Positions 1-7,930 are shown, numbered from the stretch's first letter. The stretch: 64,000 bases of DNA from Arthrobacter sp. SLBN-112 (GCF_006715225.1 NZ_VFMU01000001.1:3286001-3350000); one strand, 5' to 3'. Notes: generated by a model not told the origin, from the sequence alone. Made by a program: numbers and translations.

Positions 1-984
1 GCAGCGCAGTGCCAGCGCAGACTGGCAACGGCCGCCCCGGCCACCGCGCTGGCCGTCAACATGCACCTGGTGTGGACCGGCGTCGCGCACGTCCTCGGAG
101 CCCGCGGCGACCATTCCCTGGCCTTCGTCCTCAAGGAAGCCGCGCAGGGCGAGGTCTTCGCGTTCGGCAACTCGGAGGCGGGCAACGATTCCGTCCTCTT
201 TGATTCACGGACGGTGGCCACACCGGGTGCAGATGGAAGCTACTCGTTCACGGGGACCAAGATCTTCACCAGCCTCTCGCCGGCCTGGACCCGGCTGGGA
301 ATTTTCGGGAAAGACGCTTCGGCGCGTGACGGGGACGGGGAACTCGTCCACGGGTTCATCAGCCGTGTAACCCCCGGCTACCGGATCCTGGACGACTGGG
401 ACACCCTGGGCATGCGGGCAAGCCAGTCCGCCACAACGGTCCTTGACGGTGTGACCGTGGCGCCGGACCGGATCTTCCGGAAGCTGCCTGTCGGCCCCAA
501 CGCCGACCCGCTGATTTTCGCGATCTTCGCATGCTTCGAAAGCCTCCTGGCCGCCGTCTACACCGGGTTGGGTGAACGCGCACTGGCCGTGGGCGTGGAG
601 ACCGTCAAGCGCCGCACCTCGTTCAAGAACGGCGGACGCAGCTACGCGCAGGACCCCGACATCCGCTGGAAGGTGGCGGACGCTGCCATGGTCATGGACA
701 ACCTGTACCCGCAGCTCCGGTCAGTCACGGCCGACGTCGACGCCCTGGCCGACCACGGGGCCCAGTGGTTCCCCAAACTGGTGGGGCTGAAAGTGAACGC
801 CACCGAGACGGCACGACGCGTGGTGGACCTCGCCATCCGCGTCAGCGGGGGATCGAGCTACTTCAGGGGCTCCGAGCTGGAGCGGCTCTACCGGGACGTG
901 CTTGCGGGAATGTTCCACCCCTCCGACGACGAGTCCGCCCACAACACCGTAGCCAACGCCTGGCTGGGCCCGCTGGAAGACTAG
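1..984 (+). CDS. acyl-CoA dehydrogenase family protein, 5' end outside window
   Basis: The reading frame is open from base 1, so this is the C-terminal 327 residues of a longer flavoprotein. The first visible residues (PATALAVNMHLVWTG) and the core GMRASQSATTVLDGVTV, followed by a helical C-terminal domain, match the acyl-CoA dehydrogenase fold (middle beta domain then C-terminal helical bundle). Members oxidise acyl-CoA or related substrates with FAD. The N-terminal domain is not in view, so the substrate cannot be assigned; desulfurization-type monooxygenases of the same fold are an alternative. The gene ends convergently with the next small gene inside a direct repeat. Confidence 0.85.
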   Translation, partial: AAQCQRRLATAAPATALAVNMHLVWTGVAHVLGARGDHSLAFVLKEAAQGEVFAFGNSEAGNDSVLFDSRTVATPGADGSYSFTGTKIFTSLSPAWTRLGIFGKDASARDGDGELVHGFISRVTPGYRILDDWDTLGMRASQSATTVLDGVTVAPDRIFRKLPVGPNADPLIFAIFACFESLLAAVYTGLGERALAVGVETVKRRTSFKNGGRSYAQDPDIRWKVADAAMVMDNLYPQLRSVTADVDALADHGAQWFPKLVGLKVNATETARRVVDLAIRVSGGSSYFRGSELERLYRDVLAGMFHPSDDESAHNTVANAWLGPLED

Positions 985-1025
985 ACGGTCCGCTGGACTG
1001 TCATTCCCTAGACGGTCCGCTGGAC
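981..1025. repeat. 18-bp perfect direct repeat, 27-bp period, between convergent gene ends
   Basis: CTAGACGGTCCGCTGGAC occurs at 981-998 and again at 1008-1025, separated by 9 bp. The first copy contains the stop codon of the upstream dehydrogenase and the second contains the stop codon of the convergent DUF5703 gene. Each copy has a short internal inverted repeat (GTCC/GGAC). Confidence 0.9.
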
Positions 1026-1241
1026 CTGCATCACCCGGCGCCGGAGCCAAAAGCGCCTGCCGCCGCCCACGTAGAGCTTGCTGCGTTCCAATTCCCACTT
1101 GCCGTATTCGGAGTGTTCCACCAGGCGCCGGCGTGCCTCCGGCAGGGAATCATCAGGGCTGACGGTCAGTACGAGGTACTCGTACTGCCGCAGATAATCC
1201 CGCTCCCGCTGGACCGAGCTGGTGAGAAATTGTTCCTTCAT
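1008..1241 (-). CDS. DUF5703 family small protein
   Basis: A 77-residue basic soluble protein with no membrane segment; the central YEYLVLTVSPDDSLPEARRR and the C-terminal YVGGGRRFWLRRRVMQVQR are typical of DUF5703, a small actinobacterial family of unknown function. The ATG at 1241 is preceded by a GGAGAG-like ribosome binding site about 5 bp upstream. It is convergent with the acyl-CoA dehydrogenase and divergent from the acidic protein at 1282. The function is not known and none is inferred. Confidence 0.75.
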   Translation of the reverse strand: MKEQFLTSSVQRERDYLRQYEYLVLTVSPDDSLPEARRRLVEHSEYGKWELERSKLYVGGGRRFWLRRRVMQVQRTV

Positions 1242-1281
1242 TTGCTCTCCATTTTCGTCCTTTTCCGGCTAACGTGAAGTC

Positions 1282-1548
1282 ATGAGCATCGATCCGCGTG
1301 TCGCGCTTTCGTCCCTGACCACCGCTTTGGAAGAACACCTTATAGCAGCATCGAACCGCCGCGGGGACGGTGACCCCTCTGTGGAGGCAGCCTTCTTCGC
1401 CGTTGCCGATGCCTTCGAAGTTTACGAGGACGCGCTCTACGAGGCCTACAACGAGGTCACTCCGTTGCAGGTTTTTGACGACGAGGACGAAGAGGACGAA
1501 GAAGCCGACGTGGACGAGGACGAGGACCTGGAAATCGTCGAGGAATAG
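1282..1548 (+). CDS. conserved hypothetical protein with acidic tail
   Basis: The 88-residue product has a helical N-terminal half (about residues 1-65) and a C-terminal tail made almost entirely of Asp and Glu (about 66-88, such as DDEDEEDEEADVDED). No catalytic motif or signal peptide is visible. A TAACGT box at 1270-1275 lies six bases before the ATG, which suggests a leaderless transcript starting at the start codon. Codon use resembles the neighbours. I do not recognise the function; acidic tails of this kind often mediate binding to basic partners, but that is only a possibility. Confidence 0.7.
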   Translation: MSIDPRVALSSLTTALEEHLIAASNRRGDGDPSVEAAFFAVADAFEVYEDALYEAYNEVTPLQVFDDEDEEDEEADVDEDEDLEIVEE

Positions 1549-1573
1549 CAGCGCCGGTCGAATGCGGCCGGCC

Positions 1574-2509
1574 CTAGAAGGCGGCGGAAACATCCTCCAG
1601 GGCCCGTGCAATCTGCGGTGGCAGCGGTGCGGGCTGGACGTCGAGGATCTCCTTCAACTGCACGGGCGTGCGGGCGCCGACAATGGCGGTGGCAACTCCC
1701 TGCTGTGACAGCAGCCATGACAGCGAGACATCCTGCGGACTGCGGCCCAGGCCGTTGGCAGCCATGCACACGGCATCCACGATGCGCGACGGCTTCTCCT
1801 CGAGGTAAGGCTCCACATAGGCCGCTTCGCTGGCCGACGCCCCGCGCGATCCGCCGGGTATGCCGCCCCGGTACTTCCCGGTGAGGACACCCCGGCCCAG
1901 CGGAGCCCAGGCCATCAGGCCCATCCCGGCATCCTCGGCGGCCGGGATCAGTTCCGCCTCCGCTGTTCGCTCAAGGAAGGAATATTCGGCCTGGACAGCC
2001 ACCAGCGGCACGCTGCTGGTGGCCGCGGCCTTCGCCGCCTGCCAGCCCTTGAAGTTCGAGATTCCGACGTACCGCGCCCGGCCGGTCCGTACGGCAAATT
2101 CCAGCGCAGCCAGCGTTTCATCGAGGGGAACGTTGCCGTCCCACGCCTCCGCAAACCAGAGGTCCACATAGTCCGTGCCCAACCTGGCCAGGCTCGCGTC
2201 AAGTCCGGTGAGCATGGCATTGCGTGACGTGTCCACCGCACGGCGCCCGTCCGGCGTCGTCATCCCCGCTTTGGTGGAGATGGAAATCTCCGTGCGGGAC
2301 ACCACATCACCCAGGAGCGAGCCAAGGATCACCTCCGAGCCCCCGCCCGCGTAGGACGCCGAGGTATCCACGTGCCGGCCGCCGGCGTCAAGGAAAGTAC
2401 GCAGCAGCTCCGACGCGTCCTGTTCATCAGTTTCCCCGCCCCAGGACCGGGTGCCCAGGGAGAGGGCTGAGACTCGCAATCCACTGTTCCCCACGTAACG
2501 CTGCTGCAT
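1574..2509 (-). CDS. aldo/keto reductase with Glu in the catalytic His position
   Basis: A 311-residue (alpha/beta)8 NAD(P)H-dependent oxidoreductase. The catalytic tetrad of the family is visible as Asp48, Tyr53 (HVDTSASYAG) and Lys80 (STKAG), but the fourth position, normally His in a DLYQLH-like strand, reads DLWFAEAWD, placing Glu121 there. NADPH-binding features near the C-terminus (AIVGARTPVQL) are intact. The family reduces aldehydes and ketones; the Glu substitution is known from 5-beta-steroid reductases. A TAAGCT box at 2517-2522 seven bases before the ATG suggests a leaderless start, divergent from uppP. Confidence 0.85.
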   Translation of the reverse strand: MQQRYVGNSGLRVSALSLGTRSWGGETDEQDASELLRTFLDAGGRHVDTSASYAGGGSEVILGSLLGDVVSRTEISISTKAGMTTPDGRRAVDTSRNAMLTGLDASLARLGTDYVDLWFAEAWDGNVPLDETLAALEFAVRTGRARYVGISNFKGWQAAKAAATSSVPLVAVQAEYSFLERTAEAELIPAAEDAGMGLMAWAPLGRGVLTGKYRGGIPGGSRGASASEAAYVEPYLEEKPSRIVDAVCMAANGLGRSPQDVSLSWLLSQQGVATAIVGARTPVQLKEILDVQPAPLPPQIARALEDVSAAF

Positions 2510-2516
2510 AGCAGCA

Positions 2517-2554
2517 AGCTTACGGGCTGATGCCCTACTGCCATGCCGTAGGGT
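2517..2554. promoter_or_regulatory. divergent leaderless-type promoters (-10 boxes) of the aldo/keto reductase and uppP
   Basis: On the minus strand TAAGCT (2522-2517) lies 7 bases before the ATG at 2509. On the plus strand TAGGGT (2549-2554) lies 6 bases before the GTG at 2561. Neither gene shows a Shine-Dalgarno sequence, so both transcripts probably begin at the start codon. No convincing -35 boxes were recognised. Confidence 0.5.
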
Positions 2555-2560
2555 CTTAGC

Positions 2561-3394
2561 GTGAACTGGTTTGAAGCGGCCCTGCTGGGCCTAGTGCAGG
2601 GACTGACCGAATTTCTACCTATTTCATCGAGCGCACACCTGCGGATCGTGGGGGAATTCCTCCCCAATGCCGAGGACCCGGGCGCGGCCTTTACGGCCAT
2701 CACCCAGCTCGGCACCGAGACCGCCGTCCTGATCTTTTTCTGGCGCGACATCGTCCGCATCGTCAAAGCCTGGGCAGGATCCCTCAGGGGCAGGGTGCCG
2801 CGGCACGATCCTGATGCCCGCATGGGCTGGCTGGTGATCCTGGGCAGCCTGCCCATCATCGTGCTGGGCCTGCTCTTCCAGGACCAGATCGAATCCGTGC
2901 TCCGCAGCATGTGGATCGTAGCCACCATGCTGATCGTCTTCGGACTCTTCCTCGCCGTGGCCGACGCCGTGGGCGCCCAGAAACGGGACCTTACCCACCT
3001 GACCTACAGACACGGCATCCTCTACGGGCTGGCGCAGGCCCTGGCCCTGATTCCCGGCGTCTCCCGCTCCGGGGGCACCATCACCGCCGGCCTGCTGATG
3101 GGCTACACCCGGGAAGCCGCGGCGCGGTACTCATTCCTGCTCGCCATCCCTGCGGTCTTTGGCAGCGGGCTCTACCAGCTGTACAAGGTGGTGACCAAGG
3201 AGGGCATCTCCGGCCCGTTCGGCCTGCCGGAAACGGCCCTCGCCACCGTGATCGCGCTGGTGGTGGGCTACGTCATCATCGGCTGGTTCCTGAAGTTCGT
3301 GTCCACCCGCAGCTACCGGCTTTTTGTCTGGTACCGGATCTTCCTGGGACTGGCCCTCTACCTCCTCCTCGGTTTCGGCGTCATCAGCGCCTAG
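2561..3394 (+). CDS. uppP: undecaprenyl-diphosphatase UppP (BacA)
   Basis: The 277-residue polytopic membrane protein hydrolyses undecaprenyl diphosphate to the monophosphate, recycling the lipid carrier of peptidoglycan synthesis, and is linked to bacitracin resistance. The two family signatures are present: the Glu- and Ser-rich motif [13 protein letters not shown] near residues 16-28 and PGVSRSGGT around residue 168. About eight hydrophobic segments are visible and the length is normal. The GTG start follows a leaderless -10 box. mshC begins 16 bp downstream with its own leaderless-type signal. Confidence 0.95.
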   Translation: MNWFEAALLGLVQGLTEFLPISSSAHLRIVGEFLPNAEDPGAAFTAITQLGTETAVLIFFWRDIVRIVKAWAGSLRGRVPRHDPDARMGWLVILGSLPIIVLGLLFQDQIESVLRSMWIVATMLIVFGLFLAVADAVGAQKRDLTHLTYRHGILYGLAQALALIPGVSRSGGTITAGLLMGYTREAAARYSFLLAIPAVFGSGLYQLYKVVTKEGISGPFGLPETALATVIALVVGYVIIGWFLKFVSTRSYRLFVWYRIFLGLALYLLLGFGVISA

Positions 3395-3409
3395 GACTAG
3401 GCTTGGCTT

Positions 3410-4687
3410 GTGAAATCCTGGACTTCCCGCCCCGTTCCTGCCCTGCCCGGAAACATGCCCGCCCTGCGGCTGTTCGATACCGCGGCAGGCCGCGAAGTGG
3501 CGCTGGAACCGGAAACCAGGCCATCCATGTACGTCTGCGGCATCACGCCCTACGACGCAACACATATGGGCCACGCTGCCAGTTATGTGGCCTTTGACCT
3601 GCTGAACCGCGTCTGGCGGGACGCCGGCAGCGAGGTCTCCTACGTCCAGAACGTGACGGATGTGGATGACCCCCTGCTGGAACGGGCCGCGGCAACCGGC
3701 GTGGACTGGCGGGACCTTGCCGCCGAACAGGTGGAGCTCTTCCAGACAGACATGGAGGCATTGAATGTGCTGGCGCCGGACCACTATGTGGGCGCGGTCG
3801 AGTCCATCGGCCTGATTGTGCCCGAGGTGGAAAGGCTGGTCAGCCTGGGCCTGGCGTACCAGGTTGCCGGCACCAACGGGGAACCCGACGGAGATGTCTA
3901 TTACGACGTCGAAGCGGCCGGCAAGCAGTCAACGGCACCGGACGCCTGGGCCTTGGGATGTATTTCCCACCTGGGTGAAAGCGCCATGCTGGAGCTTTTC
4001 GCCGAACGCGGCGGGGATCCCGGCCGTGCCGGGAAGCGGCAGGCCCTTGATCCGCTGCTGTGGCGGGTGGAACGGCAGGGCGAGCCGAGCTGGGCCGGTG
4101 GGAGCCTGGGCGCAGGCAGGCCCGGCTGGCATATCGAATGCACCGTCATCGCGCAAAAGTACCTGCCGTCGCCCTTCACGGTGCAGGGTGGCGGCTCGGA
4201 CCTGATCTTCCCGCACCACGAGATGGGCGCCGGCCATGCCTACTCCCTGGCCGGGGTGCCGCTTGCCCGGCACTACGCCCATGCAGGCATGGTGGGGCTC
4301 GACGGAGAGAAGATGAGCAAGTCCAAGGGCAACCTGGTGCTGGTCTCCAAGCTTCGCGCCGCCGGTGAAGACCCGGCAGCCATCCGCCTGGCAATCCTTG
4401 CCCACCACTACCGGTCCGACTGGTCCTGGACGGACGAAGGCTTCAGCGCCGCCAAGGCAGACCTGGCAGTCTGGCGGAAGGCACTCGACCACGCTCCGGA
4501 GGGTTCGGGCCAGGCCCTGCTGGCCGAAATGCGTGAGGCACTGGCAGCGGACCTCAACGCGCCGGCAGCGGTTGCCGCTGTCTCGCGCTGGGCACGGTCC
4601 GCGAACGACGGCGGTGCTGCCGCCAGCCCCGCCGACCGCGCCCTGATTAAGGACGCGGTGGACGCCCTCCTGGGCATCCGGCTCTAA
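3410..4687 (+). CDS. mshC: cysteine:GlcN-Ins ligase MshC (mycothiol biosynthesis)
   Basis: The 425-residue enzyme uses ATP to couple L-cysteine to the amino group of glucosaminyl-inositol, a late step in making mycothiol, the actinobacterial thiol buffer. It is a class I cysteinyl-tRNA synthetase relative: the zinc-binding Cys43 ([12 protein letters not shown]), the HIGH equivalent HMGH at 52-55 and KMSKS at 301-305 are all present, while the tRNA anticodon-binding domain is absent and the length fits MshC. TAGGCT at 3398-3403 lies six bases before the GTG start, a leaderless arrangement. Confidence 0.93.
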   Translation: MKSWTSRPVPALPGNMPALRLFDTAAGREVALEPETRPSMYVCGITPYDATHMGHAASYVAFDLLNRVWRDAGSEVSYVQNVTDVDDPLLERAAATGVDWRDLAAEQVELFQTDMEALNVLAPDHYVGAVESIGLIVPEVERLVSLGLAYQVAGTNGEPDGDVYYDVEAAGKQSTAPDAWALGCISHLGESAMLELFAERGGDPGRAGKRQALDPLLWRVERQGEPSWAGGSLGAGRPGWHIECTVIAQKYLPSPFTVQGGGSDLIFPHHEMGAGHAYSLAGVPLARHYAHAGMVGLDGEKMSKSKGNLVLVSKLRAAGEDPAAIRLAILAHHYRSDWSWTDEGFSAAKADLAVWRKALDHAPEGSGQALLAEMREALAADLNAPAAVAAVSRWARSANDGGAAASPADRALIKDAVDALLGIRL

Positions 4688-4760
4688 GGCTTTGGCTCGC
4701 GGCAACGGACAGCGCCGCACCAAACAGCTCAGCAGTAAACAGAAGGGGGCCGGGCCAGGA

Positions 4761-4789
4761 TGAACTGCTCCCCGAAAGTTGGACTGAGA
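4761..4789 (+). repeat. left terminal inverted repeat of the IS3-family element
   Basis: 29 bp beginning TGAACTGCTCCCCGAAAGTT and ending in GGACTGAGA. It matches the complement of the right end except for two positions. The bases GGA precede it as target duplication. Confidence 0.9.
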
Positions 4790-4815
4790 AATCAGTTCTG
4801 ACTTTCGGGGAGCAG
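4765..4815 (+). promoter_or_regulatory. inverted repeat that can sequester the orfA ribosome binding site
   Basis: Bases 4765-4779 and 4801-4815 are a perfect 15-bp inverted repeat with a 21-nt loop. The right arm contains GGGGAG, the only ribosome binding site candidate for the orfA ATG at 4820. RNA read into the element from outside would fold and hide it, whereas a transcript starting inside the loop would not contain the left arm. Confidence 0.6.
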
Positions 4816-4819
4816 TTTT

Positions 4820-5308
4820 ATGCATGGAAGAAGTTCGTTGTCTGAGGAACAGCGCGAGGCCGCGGTGGCGCTGTTTGAGATCGGGTGGGGCTCCAGAGCT
4901 GTAGCAACCAGGCTCGGGGTGGGTCGGAAGCCGATCCTCCGGTTGCACGACAGATGGCGCGTTCGTGGAGATACTGCTCTTGTGACCAAACCAGGCAACC
5001 GCGTGTATTCATTCGAGCTCAAGCTCAACGCCGTGCAGCGATATATTTCCGGCGAGACCAGGGTCGCACTGGCCAAAGAGCTCGAACTGTCCTCGCCGCA
5101 TCTGATAGCCGTTTGGGCGATGCAGTTCCGGGCTGAGGGCGAGGAAGGCCTCCGCCCGAAACCTAAAGGCCGCCCAAGGAAGACCCCAGATACCCCTGCG
5201 CAGCAGGAACCGGAGCTGCAGCGGCTGCGGCGTGAGAACGAACGCCTGCGTGCAGAGGTTGCCTTCCTGGGAAAAGTAAACGCCTTGAGGGACGGGGAAC
5301 AGCGCTAA
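4820..5308 (+). CDS. IS3-family transposase OrfA
   Basis: The 162-residue DNA-binding subunit has two helix-turn-helix segments (about residues 10-45, with SRAVATRLGVGRKPILRLHD, and about 65-105, with ALAKELELSSPHLIAVW) and a C-terminal leucine-zipper-like coiled coil (about 135-155, LQRLRRENERLRAEVAFL). This two-HTH layout is seen in the IS150 group. Near its end the sequence GGGAAAAG at about 5269-5276 could support a -1 frameshift into orfB, producing the active OrfAB transposase as in other IS3 members. Confidence 0.9.
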   Translation: MHGRSSLSEEQREAAVALFEIGWGSRAVATRLGVGRKPILRLHDRWRVRGDTALVTKPGNRVYSFELKLNAVQRYISGETRVALAKELELSSPHLIAVWAMQFRAEGEEGLRPKPKGRPRKTPDTPAQQEPELQRLRRENERLRAEVAFLGKVNALRDGEQR

Positions 5309-5346
5309 AGGTTCGCGCTGTCATCGCTCTCAAGGCTGAGCACAGG

Positions 5347-6159
5347 TTGGAAATTCTCCTGGACGTGGCCGGGTTGGCCCGGTCAACGTTCTTCTACCAC
5401 CAGGCCAAACTTAATGGCCCCGATCCGCGGGCTTCCCTGAAGACCGCTATTACAGAGATCTTCACGAAGAACCATGGCCGCTACGGGCACCGCCGGATCC
5501 ATATCGAACTGCTCAAGCAAGGCTGGAGGGTCGCAAAGAAGAGCGTGCTGAAGCTGATGCGTTCCCTCCGGCTGGTCTGCAAGGTCCGAAGCAGGAAGCG
5601 GTACAACTCGTACCAGGGCGAGCAGGGGATCGTGGCCCCTAACCTGCTGAAACGCCAGTTTGACGCGGACGCCCCAAATCAGAAGTGGGTTACCGATGTG
5701 ACCGAGTTCAGCGTCGGTGACCGGAAGCTCTACCTCTCACCGATCATGGACCTTTTTGACCGACAGATCATCTCCTATGCCATTGGCACGTCGCCCAATC
5801 TAGAGCTGGCCAATGCCTCGCTGCGCGGCGCCTTGGCCACCTTGGAGGACGGGCAGAAGCCACTAGTGCACTCCGACCAGGGATTCCAGTATCAGCACAA
5901 CTCCTGGCGCACACTCTTGGCGGATGCCGGCGCGGTCCAATCGATGTCCCGCAAAGCCAACTGCTACGACAACGCCGTGATGGAGAACTTCTTTGGACAC
6001 CTCAAGGAAGAGCTCTTCCACCGCGTCCGTTTCCTCAACACCGACTCCTTGGCTGCGGCGGTGCACGAATACATCCGTTGGTACAACACCGAAAGAATCT
6101 CCACCAAACTCAATGGTCTGAGTCCTGCGCAATACCGTGCACACGCCCTTGCGGCTTAA
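5347..6159 (+). CDS. IS3-family transposase OrfB (DDE integrase domain)
   Basis: The catalytic subunit carries the retroviral-integrase-type DDE triad: Asp in WVTDVTEF, Asp in VHSDQGFQY and Glu in NAVMENFFGHLKEELF. An N-terminal HTH_21-like segment (ITEIFTKNHGRYGHRRIHIE) is typical. The frame is open well upstream of the TTG shown here and reads on from orfA in the -1 frame, so it is probably translated as an OrfAB fusion by frameshifting at the A-rich stretch near 5272. All catalytic residues are intact, so the element may be active. Confidence 0.9.
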   Translation: MEILLDVAGLARSTFFYHQAKLNGPDPRASLKTAITEIFTKNHGRYGHRRIHIELLKQGWRVAKKSVLKLMRSLRLVCKVRSRKRYNSYQGEQGIVAPNLLKRQFDADAPNQKWVTDVTEFSVGDRKLYLSPIMDLFDRQIISYAIGTSPNLELANASLRGALATLEDGQKPLVHSDQGFQYQHNSWRTLLADAGAVQSMSRKANCYDNAVMENFFGHLKEELFHRVRFLNTDSLAAAVHEYIRWYNTERISTKLNGLSPAQYRAHALAA

Positions 6160-6220
6160 TCCGCCGATGAGGATCTAAGTTTTCGAGAGCTGTAAGTTGC
6201 TCCAACCGTTAGGCTCAGGC

Positions 6221-6394
6221 ATGGACTTGTCACTGTTGTGGGCCGTACTCGCAGCGCTCCTAGCCATCGTCTGCTTCGTCCTTCTGTACCGAACGACGAA
6301 AGTGGATCAAGCTAAGCGCAAAGGTCTTTTCCTACAGGTGTTTGGCCTGATGGCAGTGATGGCAATTTTCATCGTCCTATCGATAGAGCAGTAG
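6221..6394 (+). CDS. small two-pass membrane protein inside the IS element
   Basis: The 57-residue product has two hydrophobic segments (about residues 4-25 and 37-54) joined by a basic loop (YRTTKVDQAKRKG). It is not part of any known IS3 transposition gene set. A TAGGCT box at 6210-6215 lies five bases before the ATG, resembling the host's leaderless starts. It lies between orfB and the right inverted repeat and is followed by a second small membrane-protein gene. I do not recognise the family and assign no function. Confidence 0.55.
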   Translation: MDLSLLWAVLAALLAIVCFVLLYRTTKVDQAKRKGLFLQVFGLMAVMAIFIVLSIEQ

Positions 6395-6428
6395 CGCGGT
6401 TTCGTTCTTCGGAAGGAAAGGAAATAGC

Positions 6429-6666
6429 GTGGTCGACAGGTTCCAGGACATGCCACCCAAAACGAGGCGCTTGGTCCGAGTAGGTTCCTACTCGGCAACA
6501 CCCGTCATCTTGCTCGGAGTGGTTTTGAGCATGTTCATTGACTTCCGCTTCGTACTCCTACGGTCGTGCTGGTCGCATCGCGGTCCTCGTGCCCCTCGGT
6601 GTAGCTGCTAAAAGGGAGCAGAGAGCGCTATCTGATCAGCCAAGAGAGCAGCAGGAAAAGCCGTAG
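6429..6666 (+). pseudogene. frameshifted small membrane-protein gene inside the IS element
   Basis: A GTG start at 6429 follows a good ribosome binding site (GGAAAGGAAA). The first 40 or so residues include a hydrophobic stretch (PVILLGVVLSMFI), then the frame degenerates and stops at 6611. Another frame entered at about 6555 continues sensibly as GRIAVLVPLGVAAKREQRAL to a stop at 6666, with a plausible second hydrophobic segment and charged tail. This points to a single indel in an originally about 78-residue two-pass protein. Sequencing error is an alternative. The function is unknown. Confidence 0.5.
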
Positions 6667-6695
6667 TCGCATCCCCCTAGGCACGTGCCTACGCC

Positions 6696-6731
6696 AAGAA
6701 GGCTCCGTCCCATGTGGGACGGAGCCTTCTT
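6696..6731 (+). terminator. strong hairpin terminator of the IS passenger genes
   Basis: Bases 6696-6712 and 6715-6731 form a perfect 17-bp stem with a 2-nt loop, ending in TTCTT. It lies 30 bp after the last passenger frame and 41 bp before the right inverted repeat, so it would insulate the element from the flanking gene. Confidence 0.8.
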
Positions 6732-6771
6732 AGGAAGCCGAACTTTCACAGTTAGAGTAAGTTCCTACAAA

Positions 6772-6800
6772 TCTCAGTCCAACTTTCGGGGACCACTTCA
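6772..6800 (-). repeat. right terminal inverted repeat of the IS3-family element
   Basis: 29 bp; read on the minus strand it begins TGAAGTGGTCCCCGAAAGTT and matches the left end at 27 of 29 positions. It is followed directly by GGA, the target duplication. Confidence 0.9.
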
Positions 6801-6825
6801 GGATTTCTCCCGGCCCGGCCCCCTT

Positions 6826-6878
6826 CCCTTTAACGTCTCCGCAACGTCAGGTCCCTTTAGAGTCTCCCCAACGTCAGG
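6826..6878. repeat. two tandem 26-bp repeats, 27-bp period, at the 3' end of the PAC2 gene
   Basis: CCCTTTAACGTCTCCGCAAC... at 6826-6851 is repeated at 6853-6878 with 23 of 26 matches. The second copy contains the stop codon of the PAC2 gene on the minus strand. The 27-bp period is the same as that of the unrelated repeat at 981-1025. Confidence 0.8.
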
Positions 6879-7779
6879 GCCGGTCCTGGCCCCGCCGCTT
6901 CAGGTAGCGTTCAAATTCGCGGGCAATGGACTCGCCGCTGGCCTCAGGCAGGTCGGCGGTGTCCTTGGCTTCCTCCAGTTGCCGGACATAGGCGGCAATT
7001 TCCGGGTCCTCCGTGGCCAGTTCGTCCACGCCACGCTCCCAGGCGTCCGCTTCCTCCGCCAGCTCGTGGGTATCCAGCGGCACCTGCAACAGCTCCTCGA
7101 TGCGGTGCAGGAGGGCGAGCTGGGCCTTGGGGGAGGGCGCCTGTGCCACATAGTGCGGCACCGCGGCCCACAGCGATACGGTTGGGATTCCGGCCAGCAG
7201 CGCCACCTCGGACAGGACTCCCACGATGCCCACAGGGCCTTCGTACTGTGACGCTTCCAGGTTCATCCGTTCCCGAAGTTGGGCATCATCGGACGACGTG
7301 CTCACCGGGATGGGGCGGCTGTGCGGAACGTCGGCCAGCAGCGCCCCCACCAGCACCACGTAGTCCACGCTCAGAGCCTCCGCATGCACCAGCAGCTCAG
7401 CAGTGTAGGCGCGCCACTTGTAGGACGGCTCGGTCCCCTGCACGAAGATCACATCCACGTTGGAGTTGGGCGCGCTGGCTTTGTAGATGCGGGTGGAGGG
7501 CCATTTGATCTTGCGTTCTCCGGCGGCGTTCCTGCGGACGGTGGGCCTGGTGAACTGGAAGTCGTAATACTCATCGGCATCGATGGATGCCACTTTCTTG
7601 CCGCCCCACAACTTGTTCAGGTACCGCAGCGAATCGCTGGCCGCTTCTCCGGCGTCGTTCCACCCCTCAAAGGCGGCAAGCATTACGGTTACGCGCTGTC
7701 CGTCAGCCACCGGCTGCAGGAACCGTTCCCGCTCGGGTCCGGCACCTTGTTCGGCGGTGTCTCCCTCGAAGCTATTCAT
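6874..7779 (-). CDS. PAC2 family protein
   Basis: The 301-residue soluble protein belongs to the PAC2 family, named after eukaryotic proteasome assembly chaperones; actinobacterial members are widespread and mostly uncharacterised. Visible family features are the N-terminal FEGWNDAGEAASDSL and the central VGALLADVPHSRPIPV. A 20S proteasome locus starts 3 kb downstream, as in Mycobacterium where a PAC2 gene also lies near it, so a link to proteasome assembly is possible but unproven. TAGGGT (7786-7791) six bases before the ATG indicates a leaderless start, divergent from the HAD gene. Confidence 0.85.
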   Translation of the reverse strand: MNSFEGDTAEQGAGPERERFLQPVADGQRVTVMLAAFEGWNDAGEAASDSLRYLNKLWGGKKVASIDADEYYDFQFTRPTVRRNAAGERKIKWPSTRIYKASAPNSNVDVIFVQGTEPSYKWRAYTAELLVHAEALSVDYVVLVGALLADVPHSRPIPVSTSSDDAQLRERMNLEASQYEGPVGIVGVLSEVALLAGIPTVSLWAAVPHYVAQAPSPKAQLALLHRIEELLQVPLDTHELAEEADAWERGVDELATEDPEIAAYVRQLEEAKDTADLPEASGESIAREFERYLKRRGQDRP

Positions 7780-7930
7780 TTCTTCACCCTACGTCCAAGG
7801 TGGACGCTCGTGCATGGAATGAAGCACCGCAAATCGCCGGTAAACCGCGCATAGGGCACCCGGCCTGCGTCATATTCGCCAAGGGCGTAGCCCACAGGCT
7901 CCGCCCAGCCCCGCCCCGTAGACTGGCTGC

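Larger units (their letters stand above)
4761..6800 (+). mobile_element. IS3-family insertion sequence with extra passenger segment
   Basis: Terminal inverted repeats at 4761-4789 and 6772-6800 match at 27 of 29 positions, both with TG/CA tips. Each end is flanked by GGA (4758-4760 and 6801-6803), the 3-bp target duplication expected of many IS3-family elements. The element is 2040 bp, longer than the usual 1.2-1.6 kb, because about 0.6 kb with two small genes and a terminator lies between orfB and the right end. The intact repeats and target duplication indicate a fairly recent insertion downstream of mshC. Confidence 0.9.
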
